Assembly (NCBI RefSeq): GCF_032062135.1
Contig: NC_092864.1
Coordinates: 16,379,762-16,443,761 of the forward strand
Length of the DNA stretch: 64,000 nt
Source: Pyxicephalus adspersus
Taxonomy: Eukaryota; Chordata; Amphibia; Anura; Pyxicephalidae
Reading direction: 5' to 3'
A program made the position numbers and the translations under genes. Below are positions 12,137-25,530 of the stretch, piece after piece; position 1 is the stretch's first letter, and the number at the start of each line of letters is the position of its first letter. The notes beneath the pieces were generated by a model. It did not search any database. It was not told the origin of the DNA and saw only the letters and a list, made by a program, of their open reading frames with translations.

Positions 12137-12521
12137 CTCCAACCTACCTGGGGTTATTCCCGAATGTGGCTCAGGGTAGAGTTTTCATACCAAAAGTGGT
12201 AACCCTGAGCCACACCCGAAGTGGAATTTCCAGGGAGATTAAAAGTCGTACCTTGTTCCCACATTCCAGCGGCGTCCTCCAGCATCTTCTTCCCCTGCTG
12301 ATGCCGGCCGGGCATCTGTGTAACCTGGCGTGTGAACGTTGGGGACGCGAGGCCAGGGGAAGCAGATGCCGGCTGGGCATCTGCTCACCAGTCTTAGGAT
12401 GGAGGGTGGGACCGTTGGGCAGGTAGGCTGGACCGGGCGAGAAATTTAAAATAATGAGGTGTTTTAACTGTACGCTTTTACATTTAAAAATCCTCATTAT
12501 TCATACCGCCAGGGGGGTTAA
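12137..12521. mobile_element. TTAA-type (piggyBac/Kolobok-like) MITE
   Basis: The right end is ATACCGCCAGGGGGGTTAA; the decayed left end reads 'cctggggttattcccg', matching the CTGGCGGTATTCCCG form of this frog repeat type. Just inside the left end are inverted 13-bp arms, TGTGGCTCAGGGT at 12165-12177 and its complement at 12202-12214. The interior (12260-12440) is a GC-rich island with two copies of 'agatgccggc/gatgccggcc'-type words, which explains the high local GC without a promoter. Confidence 0.6.
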
Positions 12522-14625
12522 AACAAAATTTAGATGTTTGATTGTAGTGATTGGGTTATATTTATTTAAAAGCCAAATCCTTTCTTCTTTTGGGTGGTTA
12601 GCTAGCATTAAACACCATTTTGTTAGCAGTTTGATGTGTTTGTACTTCACAGTTTAAGGAGAGATTGCACAAAATGCAGGTTTAGCAATAGTGCTAGCGG
12701 CTTGTGTAACATATTGCTCCTACAAAGGCCCTAGCCCTTTCCTTTCCGTCTCACTGATTACAACATTATTCTTTCCACTTCCTTTTTTTTTTACCAGTTC
12801 CACGGTCACATGCCTGATCCCAGCTCTGCTTCTTTTCTGTGCTATTTCAGAAAAATCAATCATAGCCTCTTCTTCTGTCTGGCCCTGCTTGCCTGTGCCA
12901 GACTCACAATCCTCTCGTCACCCCGCCTTATCTCATTTACCAAATCTGAGCTTTTCACGTTTTAGTGTGACACCAACACAGAATTTTCTAATCTGCTGGA
13001 GAATTTTGGATTCATGTTCAGATCACTCTGCCCATGCCTATATGAATTGATCTAGGTAGTTACCATAATTGATATATAAATAAATATCTATATAAATAAA
13101 TCATTAGGATAAAGGACTGATTTACAAAAAAGAAAACTGGGGACACGTTGACATCTTCCTTAGCAAACATCCTGGAAATCACAATTATTTTGGTGTTATG
13201 AATGAAATGTTTGATTAGCTAAAAAAGTAAAACTGATTGGAATTTAAATCAATTACAATACAAGTGGAGGTACATGGAATTCTTGTGGTCAATTACAAAA
13301 ATCAATTGTCAAAAATAACATTAAGAGCAAAAGGCACAATGTATGCCTAGGATCAGACCTGTCATCATGAAAGGGTTAAGATTGCTCAGTGTGAGTTGAA
13401 GGTTTCCAGGAAGGAGGAGGATGACGATGATGATGGCTCTGGGTAGTTTCCAGTCATCTGATCTTTCAGTGTCTTGGTGTGACTGTCCAGTGTGCAGCAT
13501 GAGGTTTACCTGGCCCAGAAAACTGAATAATAGTACTGGATAAAGCAGAATATTCCTAATAAAACAATACTTGAAGCAATTTTTTTATGTTTTTTTTCCT
13601 GGTGCTTTAATCATACAGTACATCTCTAGAAATACTTACAAATTTTCTTCTTTTTTATCTCTTTGAAGCCCTGCAAGTGAATACAATTCTTGTTGATCTG
13701 CAGAATAGCACTTAGCTCTTGTGTACATTAACTCAAAAATGTATTTTGCATATATCGGTATGTGTTCGTTGTTTTAGGTATATCTTGCCTTTTATTTGGT
13801 ACTTGTTGAAATTAAATACCTGATAGCTTCCCTGCTTTTCTTATTGATTCTGACAACACCAAGGATGGAAGCAGGCTGATGCTGGTCAGTGGTCAGTTTG
13901 CGTCTCTGGCTGCTGCAGTGATGCACAATTTTTTGTTCAGGTCTGCTGGCCGGCCCTGTCGCCTTGTTAGTTAATAGAGGCTTCTAGCAGGTGCCCCAGT
14001 GTTACACATGTCAGGTAATACTCACCTGAGACCAGTGCTTGTGCTCATCTTAGACAAAAAAATTGACAGTTGTACGGCATTCTTTTCCAGGGCCGATTGA
14101 TGAAAGACCAATCAGGAATGACTATTGTACATTTCAATTGAGGAGAACACAGTAGGGTGCTGCTCGTTTGTCTTCCCTGCTTCATTGAGAACAACAGCAC
14201 TGCGTGTATGGCGCTCATTCATCAGTTACTGGAAATGATCACAAATCATTTCCAGCAACAACCATCAGATGTCTGTATGAGGTTTTACACCGCCAGCAGA
14301 TCCTAAAGATCATAAATGGAGGACAACTTACCTGCTGTATGATAGAAACTGAATGCCCACTCACTGCTGGGTGGAAGAGAACGCAGCAAGAGGCTGTGCG
14401 ATGATGATTCTACAGATTAAGCAGTCTAAAAACAATAAAATGTGTTTTTGTGAACTGATCAGTTCGGGTAAAGAACAATATTGCCTGTATTTTAGTGGGT
14501 GCAAGTTAGGCTGTGTTGCAGTTTGATGTGTAGCTATGTTGGGGTGGCATTGAAAAGCAAGGTAGTGGTAGCTGTGCCTTATTGGGATCTGCATGTCAAT
14601 CTACCCTAAAGAATCCTAAATAATA
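12522..14625. other. Intergenic, no gene recognised
   Basis: A 119-codon ORF at 12691-13050 is serine/leucine-rich and unrecognised. A perfect 11-bp stem (CTGGAAATGAT, loop CACAA, then its complement) lies at 14229-14255. A run of 'taaataaat' microsatellite occurs near 13075. No gene is supported. Confidence 0.55.
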
Positions 14626-14680
14626 GGACATTATTATTATTAAACAGGAGTTATATGGAGCAAACATATTACGCAGCCAA
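14626..14680 (-). repeat. SINE-like repeat fragment (3' end)
   Basis: Reads ATTATTATTATTAAACAGG then 'agttatatggagcaaacatattacgcagc', the reverse complement of the family 3' tail seen at 2.4 and 44.5 kb. Only about 55 bp remain. Confidence 0.6.
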
Positions 14681-15899
14681 TCCAATCTCGCCCTTCACTT
14701 TTAGGCTCTATTTTTTAAGGCAGATTGAAATAGGGGTCAATGGCCAAACCCTGCTTATCAAGGATGAGTCAATATCAACCCTGAAACAATCAGAACTCTC
14801 ATAGCTAACCTATAATAATAGGGAAGTCAGCTCTAATTTTTAAATGTATTGAACTACGGACCCAAAGCAAGCATTTATGTATCCCTTAGGCATGGATTTT
14901 CTGGGTTGAGGCTACAGACCAGAAGACCTCTCTTGTTTCATGCCTACAATTCCCCCATAGTACTCTGGGTTTAGATCCCAAGCCTCTTAACCCATTATTG
15001 GCTTATCCAATGGAAATAATTACTGAAGGGATCACTTCTTGACTGACAGTATAGCAGCATAATCTGATTTTTATCTTGGAAATGGCTATTCATTTGTTGA
15101 CAGGAGTTCTGCTTTAGGAATCCTTTTGGAAGCTCAAACACCAGACACCAAAAGAGGAAATATAGCGAGAAGAGAAGAAAACTGTTCATTTGTTCCATTA
15201 GGAGTGTAATGTGAGCATGCAGCGTGTAACCGATAGGAGAAGCAGTCCTGCAGGTAAATGGATATGACCTTGCTTATTCCTAACCTTGATAAAGAAGGCC
15301 AAATACATTCTGGTGTAATGCGAACACAGAAACTGTAAACAAGCTGCAAGGCTTTGGCAGGAGGTGGCTCAATGTTTGGCATTGTGGACTTGCAATCATG
15401 CAGTCTGGACTTCTAGTTCCAGTGAAAAAGATTTCTTAACTTTAACAATAATCAGTTTTCCCCTAAATGAAACCAAGTGTACTGTTGCCTGTGTGACTGC
15501 AGAATTGCAGGCTGCTTCAAGGAAGGGACTTCTATATCGGTCCTATGTAGGATTTCAACCCCAGGTTAAAATCAGATCCAATTACATAAAAATAAACATA
15601 AATGCATGAATAACAGTAGCCACATGAACAATTGCCCTAAACTGGGATAAAGCCCCATGCTATGGTCACTGATAAAAATGATGAAACTGCATTAATAGGA
15701 TAGCATATGGTCTGCCCTGTCAATGCTGCCATCTAGTGGTCACTCACAAATTAGCAGTGTATGTGGCTTCACATCCAAGCAATTGGCATTTCTAGATTGG
15801 AGCCAGGGGTATCTTACACCTCTTGGGGGTATGGGAACCAAATGCTAGGGGTACGGGACTCGATCTCTGTGTACTGGTATTTATTTTATTTACTGTACA
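14681..15899. other. Intergenic, no gene recognised
   Basis: Unique-looking sequence. The phrase around 15775-15850 ('ttgggggtatgggaacc', 'ctaggggtacgggact') may be the decayed upstream part of the hAT remnant that follows. No supported coding region. Confidence 0.5.
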
Positions 15900-15908
15900 T
15901 ATTTATAC

Positions 15909-16474
15909 TTGAGTACATTATTAAATCTGAAACCAAAGTGGAGAAATGGACTTGATGTGTCAGATGACATGCAAGCAGCTTTGTCCCTAACTGTATCCCG
16001 ATTCCATGCTTTGATTGCACAGCAGCAAAGCAGCAGCAAATCTGTCACTAGACTAGTAAAAGACTGTTATGTGGTCGAGATATTAAAAAAACTTGCACAT
16101 TTAGGTTTGTTTTCTTCTTTTTTGTAATACTCTATTGTAAGAACTAAAATTATTGGTTTATAATCTGAAACAGGCGAATCAAAGTTATATTGTAAAATAG
16201 TTGTAGCTGTTTTTATATTTTACATTTTGCTTTTTGTAAATAAATATGATAAAGTTATCAATGCTTATGATTTTATTTCATATTCTCTTCCCAGCTATCC
16301 ATATTTAAAGTACAGTAAATTCAAGCTGTTGACATATTTGGAAGTCATACTGGCAACTAATATAAGGAATAGTGATGATTATTTAGACAACCAAGTAAAG
16401 GGGGTATGGACAATATTGGACATATTGGACAATCCATTTGGGGTTTGGAGTCATTAAAAGGTTAAGAACCCCTG
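15909..16474 (+). pseudogene. hAT transposase C-terminal remnant and 3' end
   Basis: Frame + from about 15920 reads PKWRNGLDVSDDMQAALSLT then VSRFHALIAQQQ. This resembles the C-terminal part of ZBED5/FAM200-type domesticated hAT transposases, where a '(D/E)DMRxALSxxxPRFxxLxxxxQ' block is typical. AT-rich untranslated sequence follows, and the element ends GGTTAAGAACCCCTG, a hAT terminus, followed by atttaggc with central TA. The N-terminal part and left end were not found within 1 kb upstream. It is a truncated, decayed fossil. Confidence 0.5.
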
Positions 16475-17190
16475 ATTTAGGCAAACGCAGCAAGAAAACT
16501 TTTTTTTGTCTTGAATTGCTACAGCTTATGAAGAAGATCACATCGTTTACTGGCTGTATACATGCATAATCAAAGACTTAAAGCACTAAGGACAGAGGAT
16601 TACAAACAACCAGAAAACTAGCAACTGTAGCATCCAGGTCAGCAATTTCTCTCAGTAATCCAAAACCAGACCCTCATAATAGGAAAGTGGATGGATCTTG
16701 GAACTGAACCACCCTCTAGCTTCTTTATATCTTTATACAAGTTACTTAGGTTTATTACTCCATCCTATCAAGATCTAATAGGATAGACATGATTGCAATG
16801 CAGCAGCTGTACCCATTATAGGCACAGAGCGCCCAATGGAGCACAACTCCAGGAAAAACACAGAATACAGTAACAATCTGAATAGATGTGGCCTGTAAAA
16901 AAAATAATGCTATTTATGGTAGTAGGAAATACACCCAGCTTCTGGGAATTCCAAACATGAGCTGGAAACCTATTCAACCCTCACCCATCTCTAAAAAGCC
17001 CCATTTAGCAACTTCCAATCATCGGATAGTGATGAATCTGTATTCTTCAATGTAAGTACTTCCGCAGATTGCAGCAATAAAACTCAGAACTGGATAGTTT
17101 AAAGTCTACTATAAAGCGAACAATTTAACTTATTTTTGAACGATTAATATATAGAAAGAGAAAAGACAAGAGTAAGCAATGCCTGAGATT
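16475..17190. other. Region between hAT remnant and TBC1D24 3' end; no gene recognised
   Basis: No supported ORF or repeat. It is the sequence just beyond the likely TBC1D24 cleavage sites and could include extra 3' UTR if a distal poly(A) signal is used. Confidence 0.5.
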
Positions 17191-17194
17191 CACT

Positions 17195-17200
17195 TTTATT
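17195..17200 (-). terminator. Poly(A) signal AATAAA, distal candidate
   Basis: Perfect AATAAA on the minus strand about 480 nt after the stop codon, followed by a T-rich stretch ('cttgtcttttctcttt') suitable as a downstream element. Assignment is by position only. Confidence 0.5.
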
Positions 17201-17277
17201 CCTAAAATTACTCATTACATGGAGACAGACTCAGGACAAGTGAAAAAATCTAGCCAGGTTCCTTTTATGGTTTCTTG

Positions 17278-17283
17278 TTTATT
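17278..17283 (-). terminator. Poly(A) signal AATAAA, proximal candidate
   Basis: Perfect AATAAA on the minus strand about 400 nt after the stop codon. No strong T/GT-rich element follows at once, so the distal hexamer may be preferred. Confidence 0.4.
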
Positions 17284-17677
17284 GTTACCAATGATCACTG
17301 GTCTGTCAATGAGGAGGAGGGAAGACTGAACACAGATATACATGAAGACAAGTACAACAAATGGCTGCATGCAACAAGCACACCAGTCAGAGATACCACA
17401 GCACACACAATCAGGAATGGGAGGAAGTTATACAATGCTGGTACAAAGTCTAAATGATAAGAACGGCTGATATGTTCTGGAATGGGTATGTCACACAGAT
17501 CTTTAATCTCAGAGAGCAACATCAGAGGTCACAGTATGGTTCCATGATACAGCTTTGTGCTCATCCGCTGTACAAAACAACACACACACTTATCAGTCCA
17601 TCAGACCAGCGGCTTCAGAGGACCCTTTGTGTACCTGCTCAGCTGTCCCAGAACTGTGCATTGGCTCTTTAAATGAC

Positions 17678-17856
17678 TCAAGGTAATGCTGAGGGCTTTT
17701 CTTCATTTTGAAGATTGTCCTTAAAGCCCCACACCTCTAATATTGACACCTGGAAGGTTTCAGAGCACAGGGGTTGGTTGTTGAAAGTGTTGCAGTGGCT
17801 GGTTCTTCCATAATTCAGATCAGAGTCCAAATATAAAGCTTGTCCATCCCCGCCAC
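17678..17856 (-). CDS. tbc1d24: tbc1d24 last coding exon (TLDc C-terminus and stop)
   Basis: The acceptor is TTCCACTAG/GT at 17857 and the stop TGA is at 17680-17678. The exon completes Gly509 and encodes residues 510-567, starting [20 protein letters not shown] and including the TLDc signature [11 protein letters not shown]. The human protein carries the same '[17 protein letters not shown]' block. The tail after VWGF is about 14 residues and slightly longer than in human, which accounts for part of the size difference. Confidence 0.95.
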
Positions 17857-20800
17857 CTAGTGGAAGAAAAGATTTAGGCGGGGTCCTTCAGTAAGACAAA
17901 CAACAAGATAAGGCAGCAGAGTTTAGTGTAGGGTTACATACTGTACATATCAGATGATTCTCGCACAATACAAGCCTCAGGGCTCATCTCAGATGAGAAT
18001 CTGACATGCGTCTAGAGGCTGACCGACGTCGTTCATGAATCCGTCCTGGCAGATCGATGAACGATGGAAGAAGAACGACTGCAATGGAAGTGAAGGAAGG
18101 AGAGAGCAGCGGGGTGCCACTTGCTCTTACCCCCCCCCCACTTCTCAACAGAACGCCGTTGTACGTACAGCACTTGTTCATTCACCTTTCAATATTTTGT
18201 CATTGGAAACGACTGTGAATCTAACGTGTGTACGCAACCTTAGGCTGTGTACAGATGCTAAATTTACGTTACCAAAGAGGAAGTATTGTGAACACCCATA
18301 GGAAAGCTGATCATTTAGGGTAAATGCCTGCTATGGATAATATCAGCCTTTGGGTGGGCATTATAATAATTCCAAAGCACAGAAAATACTAGAAGGTCAG
18401 CATTTGGGAAAGCGCACACCAAGCCATTGTATAAACAACTCTGTAAATAAATGGCAGGGAAGAGCAGATTTCAAATACATTTGGAAAATTTAATTATGTT
18501 ATAATAATGTAGACCGAATAATAAACTATGTTCCACCAAGCCACTCACCTATGATGATGCATTCTGAACTCCCAGCCATGAACATGGAGGCTGTTTTGGA
18601 TGGGAGGTTGAAGTGGCGGGTGGCCAGGAATGGAGACAGGCGATCAGAAGGGTCTGTACCGTCCGCTGTGTCTTGGGAGGAATTTGATTCTTTGTCCGCT
18701 GATGCACCTACTCTTCCAAGCTCAGGGTGTTTTATGATCACCCACTCATATCGCTCCACTTCTGGCTGCAGCTAAATATATAATAAAAATGGATTAGGAC
18801 ACTGAACAATGATGTCTTCCATGTATACAGTGCTCACAAAGTCCCAATGTTGAAGTTCCCTTTGAGATGTTGAATATGCAGGTCGACTGACACAAAGGCA
18901 AAAAGGTCATTTGCCCAATGACCCAAAAAGGGCTGCTGTACTAAGCACTGATGTCAGCTAAGAAACATAATCCTTGGCTCCTTATCCATTTGCGGCCCAT
19001 GAACTGTATAAAAATATTGAAGGATATGTTAATAAATGCCCCGGTGTTTGAGAGCCACTGGCCAACACTCTGCCTGATGGTTTTCCATCCCAACGCATAC
19101 CAAAAGCTCTGGTTCACATTGACGATTAGAAACAAATCATTGTAGTTTCCAGGGATGTGATCCCTACAAAAAGTTATAATGCATGGAACATCTAGTCTGC
19201 TTGAGAGTCTACAGCTTATGTATGACAAACCTAAAAGGATAACAGAAACATTTCAAATCCTGCCTTTGCTGACCTTAAAAATCTTAGTTCCCAGGCTGTC
19301 TGACCAAAGTGCTCTCAGAGTAACAAGCCAAGTCAGAACTCCTGATCTGCACTCCTGTTCCAAATAAAGGACTTAAATAATGAACCATTTGCATCCAATG
19401 TCAGGCCACTAACATTTATAGCATTTTATTGCTATGCAATCCTTATTTCTAGGTGTAGTGTAAATACTGGGCAGTCTATAGGAACCCCAAAGAGGAGGTC
19501 TGTCCTTACTGACTGTTAAAATAGCTTCTTACCCGAAAGACAAAACACTCCCCAGTTCCAAAGAAGCTCAGCTTGTTTCCGCCTTTCCTTCGTTCACTCC
19601 AGTCAGTAGACAGGTAGGCACCACACACCTAGAAAGCAGTGGAGAAAAAAAGGAAACTGAACATGCTCATTTAACACGAGTAGTTGTGTCTGTTTTTCAA
19701 CATATACATACGAAGTCTGGTAACAGAATATATTCAGGATTATAAAAGAGAAAAATATTTCTTCTTGATGTTCCTGGAAATGCAAATTGTAAAGCTGTTG
19801 TGCTCAATCTACCAATGTTGTGGATTTTATCAGGTAGATTGTAAACAACATAGGTATGTACTGTAACTTTCACTTATCATAGAGATATGAGCAGACAAGG
19901 TAACAATGATAACTATTTACAGACAGTTTTACAAAGTGCAGTATTACTTTATCAGAGAAGGAACTTTATTATCACGTTAGGACACGAGAAAGACGTAAAT
20001 ATTTTACGATTCTAACTAAGAGCCATCTTGAATATTGCTTTCCAAGCTTGTCAGCTCTCATCAGCACAGTAAACAGAATGCTACCAAGCAGAGCTCAGGA
20101 AGGTATAAACAGTCCAGAAAAAATGATGATCAACAGCATACAGAAGTAGTAAGGATCTATGAGGATACACCATTCAGCAAATTAAAAAGGACAGGAAATA
20201 GAAGCAGACATTGCTTTCAGTACCAGGCATGGTCTTAGCAGAATAAGAAGGCAAAGAGTGAATAGACTTAGATTTGGTGTATAAAAGAGGGGTATCAAAT
20301 GGTTCATAACTGGGTAGTGCATAAAAACATGTATTTTGTTTCATACCTATTAAATATGTTTTTTCTTACACTATCCTGTTATACTGATACCAGGGGGTTG
20401 GTTCCACACAATATTACTAGGTGATTCCTTATGGCTCCATTGCACTCTTAAGGATTTTAGAGAGAAGAGCACATAGGTAAGGTTACGAGCATTGAAGATA
20501 ACTTTTGAAACTGATCCTATATTTAAATTAAAGACAAGGAAAAAAAACATGTGGCAATTCCTGCAGAGATGTGCAAATTAGACTATTATATATGTAAAAA
20601 AAAGTTTGTAAAGACTTGAAGGCAATGCTATCACAAACAGATGTTGAAAAAGTTTAGTGGTGGGTAAAAGGTCCTCCCTGGAAACTCCATTTTGTCATTT
20701 TTAGTGTTGGGGGATGTTTTTAGGCAATTGTTTGATGTTGAAAGACCTCTGCATAGTTAAGATATCTCATTTTCATATCAGCAGATTTCCATTGGACCAT

Positions 20801-23800
20801 AGTTACAGAATGCCTGCCTGTAAATGTCCTTGTAAGTCCAAGGTTGGGACTTATTTTTTTACCAATATTTTTAATATGTAGGGTCTACAACCATCTCATA
20901 GTATAAATATTTGCAGTTTGTAACTTTTATATGACCATAGGGCATCTGTATGTTAAATATTCAGGCTCTGCTTCCTGTTAGTAGTTCTGCAAAGCCTTAT
21001 TGCATTCTTTCCCTGTAATAATTAGCTACAAAACCACTCAATCCGATGCTTGGCTGGGATTGGCTACACTGAGGAGCAATACAAAACACCAAAAGATCTC
21101 TTTACTGCCTTTATACTTGTCACAGTCGTTTCAACTATCCTAATCATGTTTCATCTCTGTTACGAAAATGTTAAAAAATATTAATGTTAAGAAAAGAGTC
21201 TTTAAGTGTTTAGAAATGACTTAAGACTTAAGGTTGTCTTTTTACAACAGGGCCAGTCAGTGATCACACGGAAGCAGCTTCTGTACCTTGACAAAGACAC
21301 ACAGCATTCTGTGTTAGAGAATTATTTCCAATGTTTATTTTGTTGTAAAGCAATGTGTACTTTGTTAATGTACAAATATCATCATAGCATTAACACTGGA
21401 GGAGGATTCATACAGAAGACACAGTTGGCTGCCTAGGTATACTCACGACCTCCCCCCCTCCCTTTGGATGCAATTCATGTTTTATTATATGTTGAGATTT
21501 ATATTAGTAACAGCAATAAATACATGAAATGAAGCATAGCTTAAATGGAGAATGTACAGCTTTTGCAGTTCAAAACTGCAAAACTTACCAGGAAGCTGCA
21601 AATGACATTTTGCATTTTAGCTTTAGGGTCCTCTTCTAAATTTTGAAGGACAGCAACTGCATGAGGTCTGCAATTGCATTCAAGTTTGTCGATATCCCGA
21701 CAGCTCAAAATCCAAAATGTCCCAAAGTCACTACCCTAATCAATTGTTTCCATCAGTCTAAGGTTGGTTTTAATAGGAAGACAAATAACCTATTAGTAGG
21801 TTTTTGGGATGTGGGAAGAAATGTGTATCGGAGGAAACTATACATGCAGATAGTGTCTGTGCTGATGGTGCTGCAACCTGCAGTCATTGTACTGAACAAC
21901 ATCATTCTAATTAATATCTGTACTGCAGATCTGAGGTAGGGCATTGCTGTCAGCCTGCCAATTCCATCATACACACCTCTTGGTTGCTGGTTTTGATCAG
22001 GAGTAGGGTGGGCTCATGTCCTTCACAGTGCAAGTAAAACCTGAAAACAAACCAAAGTCAGCCAAAACACATCTAGTTCAACCCAAATTTTATATACACA
22101 CAAACAAATTCCTCATAAAACACCTATGAAACGGTTGCCACATCCCTAGATAACAATATTAAGGGTAAAAAGCCATTAGACCCATGGTTTCCGCAAGTGG
22201 AGAGGCCAAAAAAGTGGGTGTTTTGTGGTAAGTATCAGCTGTTAAAACATTAAACATTAAATAGAAAAAATCTTTAAGTAAGTATAAGTAATACAAATCA
22301 ATACACTTTGAATTAATTTATATACCATGTAGCAAAAGATTCAAAGTTTGTAAAAATATGCAGAGCTCCATAACAGGACTGCTATCTAACAACAAACTCC
22401 AACGCGTTTCACAGGTATTTTCCCACTTCTTCAGGGGAAATATCAAAAGTTAAAAGATTCATACAACCATGATACTTTTACCTCTGCGATATGAGTAACA
22501 CTCATCAAATAGAAAGTGTAACTCACTGAGACTAAGGGCAGACAGGCGCATCCGTCAACTTGGGGTAGGAAGCTGCTTATCAAGTGAATAGTCAAATTCT
22601 ATTTTTCAAAATGCCAAGTTCAACCAGGTATTATTCTAGAGTGTACAGCGGGCTTTATGTAGAAACCTTGGGTGGGTGATTTGCATGGATGAGTGGTGCC
22701 AGTCTTCTTAAGAAGGCTCTTTGCTTAAACAAAGGGGTGTAAAAGAACTTCTATTAGGTTTATATTGGTGTCTGTGTGCCTCTTGGAGAGATTTACCTGG
22801 GCATCCTGTTCTATAAACAAAAAGAGTACACTTACCCCACAGCAATATAGTAATAAAATCCAGGCAGAGGTTCTCATCCTTTAAGAAACCCCAGGTGCTT
22901 ACCGGCTAAGACTATTGCCATGTTCCCGGTTGGTGAAGAGAAGCAGCGGCTGGCAGAGAGCAAATCTTTCTGGAATCCAGGACCAGATGTCTCGCATCTC
23001 CTTCACACTCACAATCTCAGATGTGAAGTTTTCAGCGTGTACAGCCAAATGGACATTCTGTCTGTCAGACACAGCGATACAGAAATCACGATTAGCCTGA
23101 CTTGTAGAACATGTTATCTATATATCCATTTTATAAGCTCCAAGCAGATCTAGTCTCTTTCTGTGGAATTTGTTTCTAGAAAAGGTTTTGCCTTGAGTTT
23201 GAGAGAACCAATCACCTACAGAACTTGAAATGTGTGCAGTCCAACCAATTATATTCACTGCTCTACAATATAATTTATCTTATAGATCAGTGCTTCTCAA
23301 CCAGGGTTTCTCCAGAGGTTGCTAGGGGTTCATTGAACAAATTTGTATCCTTTAGGTCAGTTTACCTAACACCAATGTTTCTAAAGGGTGGCGTTCCCAA
23401 TGGCCAGCAATGTAGGAAGCATTCTTCCCACTGACCACCACACTACTATACTATAAATAGTAGTGGATATAGTAATAGTAGCAAGGGTTCCCTAAAGACC
23501 TGAAAGTTATTTTAAGGGTCTCGGCCCCCATGATAAGAAATGCTGTTCTAGAGGAAAGCTAGCCATATACAGCAATGCTCCGGATAAGCATTACATTCAA
23601 TATGCATTCCGGTCTTGCTGATCTAGGAGAGAATTGGCACCTGTAGAGGTCAGATGTTCAGATTGCAGAGAATCACTTTCTCAGCCCGGATCTTACAAAG
23701 ATGTCGGTCCATCTGTGATATAGCCTCACCACACAAGCATTTTTGTAGGAGCGATAAGTTTGCTCCCCTTCTTTGTTTTGGTGCTAGCAATAGATGAACT

Positions 23801-25490
23801 GCAATCAATATATTTTTGATGACACTGGCCATTAACTTAATAAAGATGGCTTCCTACATTGTATGTGGGCACCCAACTACACTAAAAGAAGCTTTTGTTT
23901 GAGCTATGGATCTTTGCAACTTACTAGCCCCATAGGTGCACAGCAGCAAGGCAAATATTTCCTAAAAGCTTCAATTGATAATCCAGACTTTGAGCATAAT
24001 TCTAATTCCGTGTATGACTATTTGCAGAAATAATGTGGAGGTAACACACACACACACACACACACACACAAATATTAAAAATGTGCTGCTGCTAAATGGC
24101 AATGCACACAGGTTGTGCAAATATAAAAATGGGTAATGCCTTGCTCTTCTTTCCCAGCACTGCTGTTGCTGAAAATTACCTATACCGAAGCCCTCTTCTC
24201 ACTTCTGATCATACTGAGCTTAGCTGTTGCTTAGGAACAGAAGAAAAGCCGGAGAAGATTACACTTCCCATGGAACAAGTGGCAAGAATCACAAAGGTGT
24301 TTGCCTGCTATATACACACCAAGGCTATTTTGACATTTGCTTTGCTTAGCATGACCGGGTCACACATAGCCCTCGACAAGCAAGTCGCTTAATATTTGTA
24401 AGGGTCGTGTATTTGTCACAGCAATATCATACACTAGTCTGCATGTACGTATTCTGCAAATTTCTGTAATACAGAACGCTATCTTTATCCTTTTCACACA
24501 TCCTTATAACCAAGGCCACAGCACATCCTGAAAAAGGTGCGACACAAAAGGAATTTCTAATTCAGCAACTTATTTTGTCAATAGTTTGGTTACAATGTTG
24601 GGATTCTATTCTCTTTGTTTCCTCTTTTTTCTTTTATAATTGATTAATGTATGTTTTTAATATTATTTGCTTTATAAGAAACAAAGTAATGTTTCTAAAA
24701 AAATGTAATAATGTACCAATGTATGCTCTGTCCCTTTTCAGTGTTGTCTGTTGTAAAAATTTGAAACTTCAATAAAAAAATGTTAAAAAAAAAAACAAAA
24801 AAAACCAAAAGGAATTTCTACAAGACTTCTCAAGATCGGAAATAAATATTTGGTCAATGACAACCCTTAGTCCGTGGTTGCAAAGCTAAAATTTAACAAG
24901 TGTTGCAATGGATCCAAGAATTGGTAGCAATTATGCCATTTAGGGATTACTCAAATAACAGAAGTGCATGTGGTCTGTTGTAAGGGTCTAATAATCCATT
25001 TCTAAAAACTTACTCTAATAAAGCCATTTGGGCTGTACTGCTCTCCAGGGCTCCGTTGGCTAGGCTACTGATATTATTCAAAGGACAAACTTTTCCAAAG
25101 TAGGACTTACAAACTTCTATAAAATTCTGCTTGAGCAATTTGACATCAAATTTGCTTCTGTGCTTTACCTTTCATTGAGTCTTTTAGGACTTGATTACAT
25201 GAAAGGTTAGGTTAGGAGGTGCTTACAGGACAGTTGCACTGCCTGATAAACCCCCTCAAGCTATTATTACCCCATGCTCTTTTTTTTTTGAAAGGAATGC
25301 TTTTCATTGAAAGAATGATGGTGGTTTTGCATCTTCTGACAATTTGTCGTCTATTCAACCCACTGAACACAAACTGGGAACCACTATGGAAGAAACACCA
25401 ATGTGGTTGGATGCAGCGGAGTTTACCTGCAGTTGTGAATTGGTACCTTCATATACAAAGACTGCTGATAGTAAGTGTAAATTGTGTAAT

Positions 25491-25530
<40 letters not shown>

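Larger units (their letters stand above)
17195..17677 (-). other. tbc1d24: TBC1D24 3' UTR (inferred)
   Basis: The stretch follows the TGA stop at 17680-17678 on the minus strand. Two canonical AATAAA hexamers occur, at 17283-17278 and 17200-17195, giving UTRs of roughly 0.4 and 0.5 kb. Human TBC1D24 has a longer 3' UTR, so an additional distal site below 17.19 kb cannot be excluded. ORFs on both strands here are short and unsupported. Confidence 0.55.

Noticed and set aside
12260..12440. Possible CpG-island promoter
   Set aside because: The high GC is internal to a transposon with recognisable ends, and no downstream exon was found.
12171..12497. 108-codon minus ORF and 86-codon plus ORF in a GC-rich patch
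   Set aside because: Both lie inside the TTAA element; GC-rich repeats lack stops by chance.
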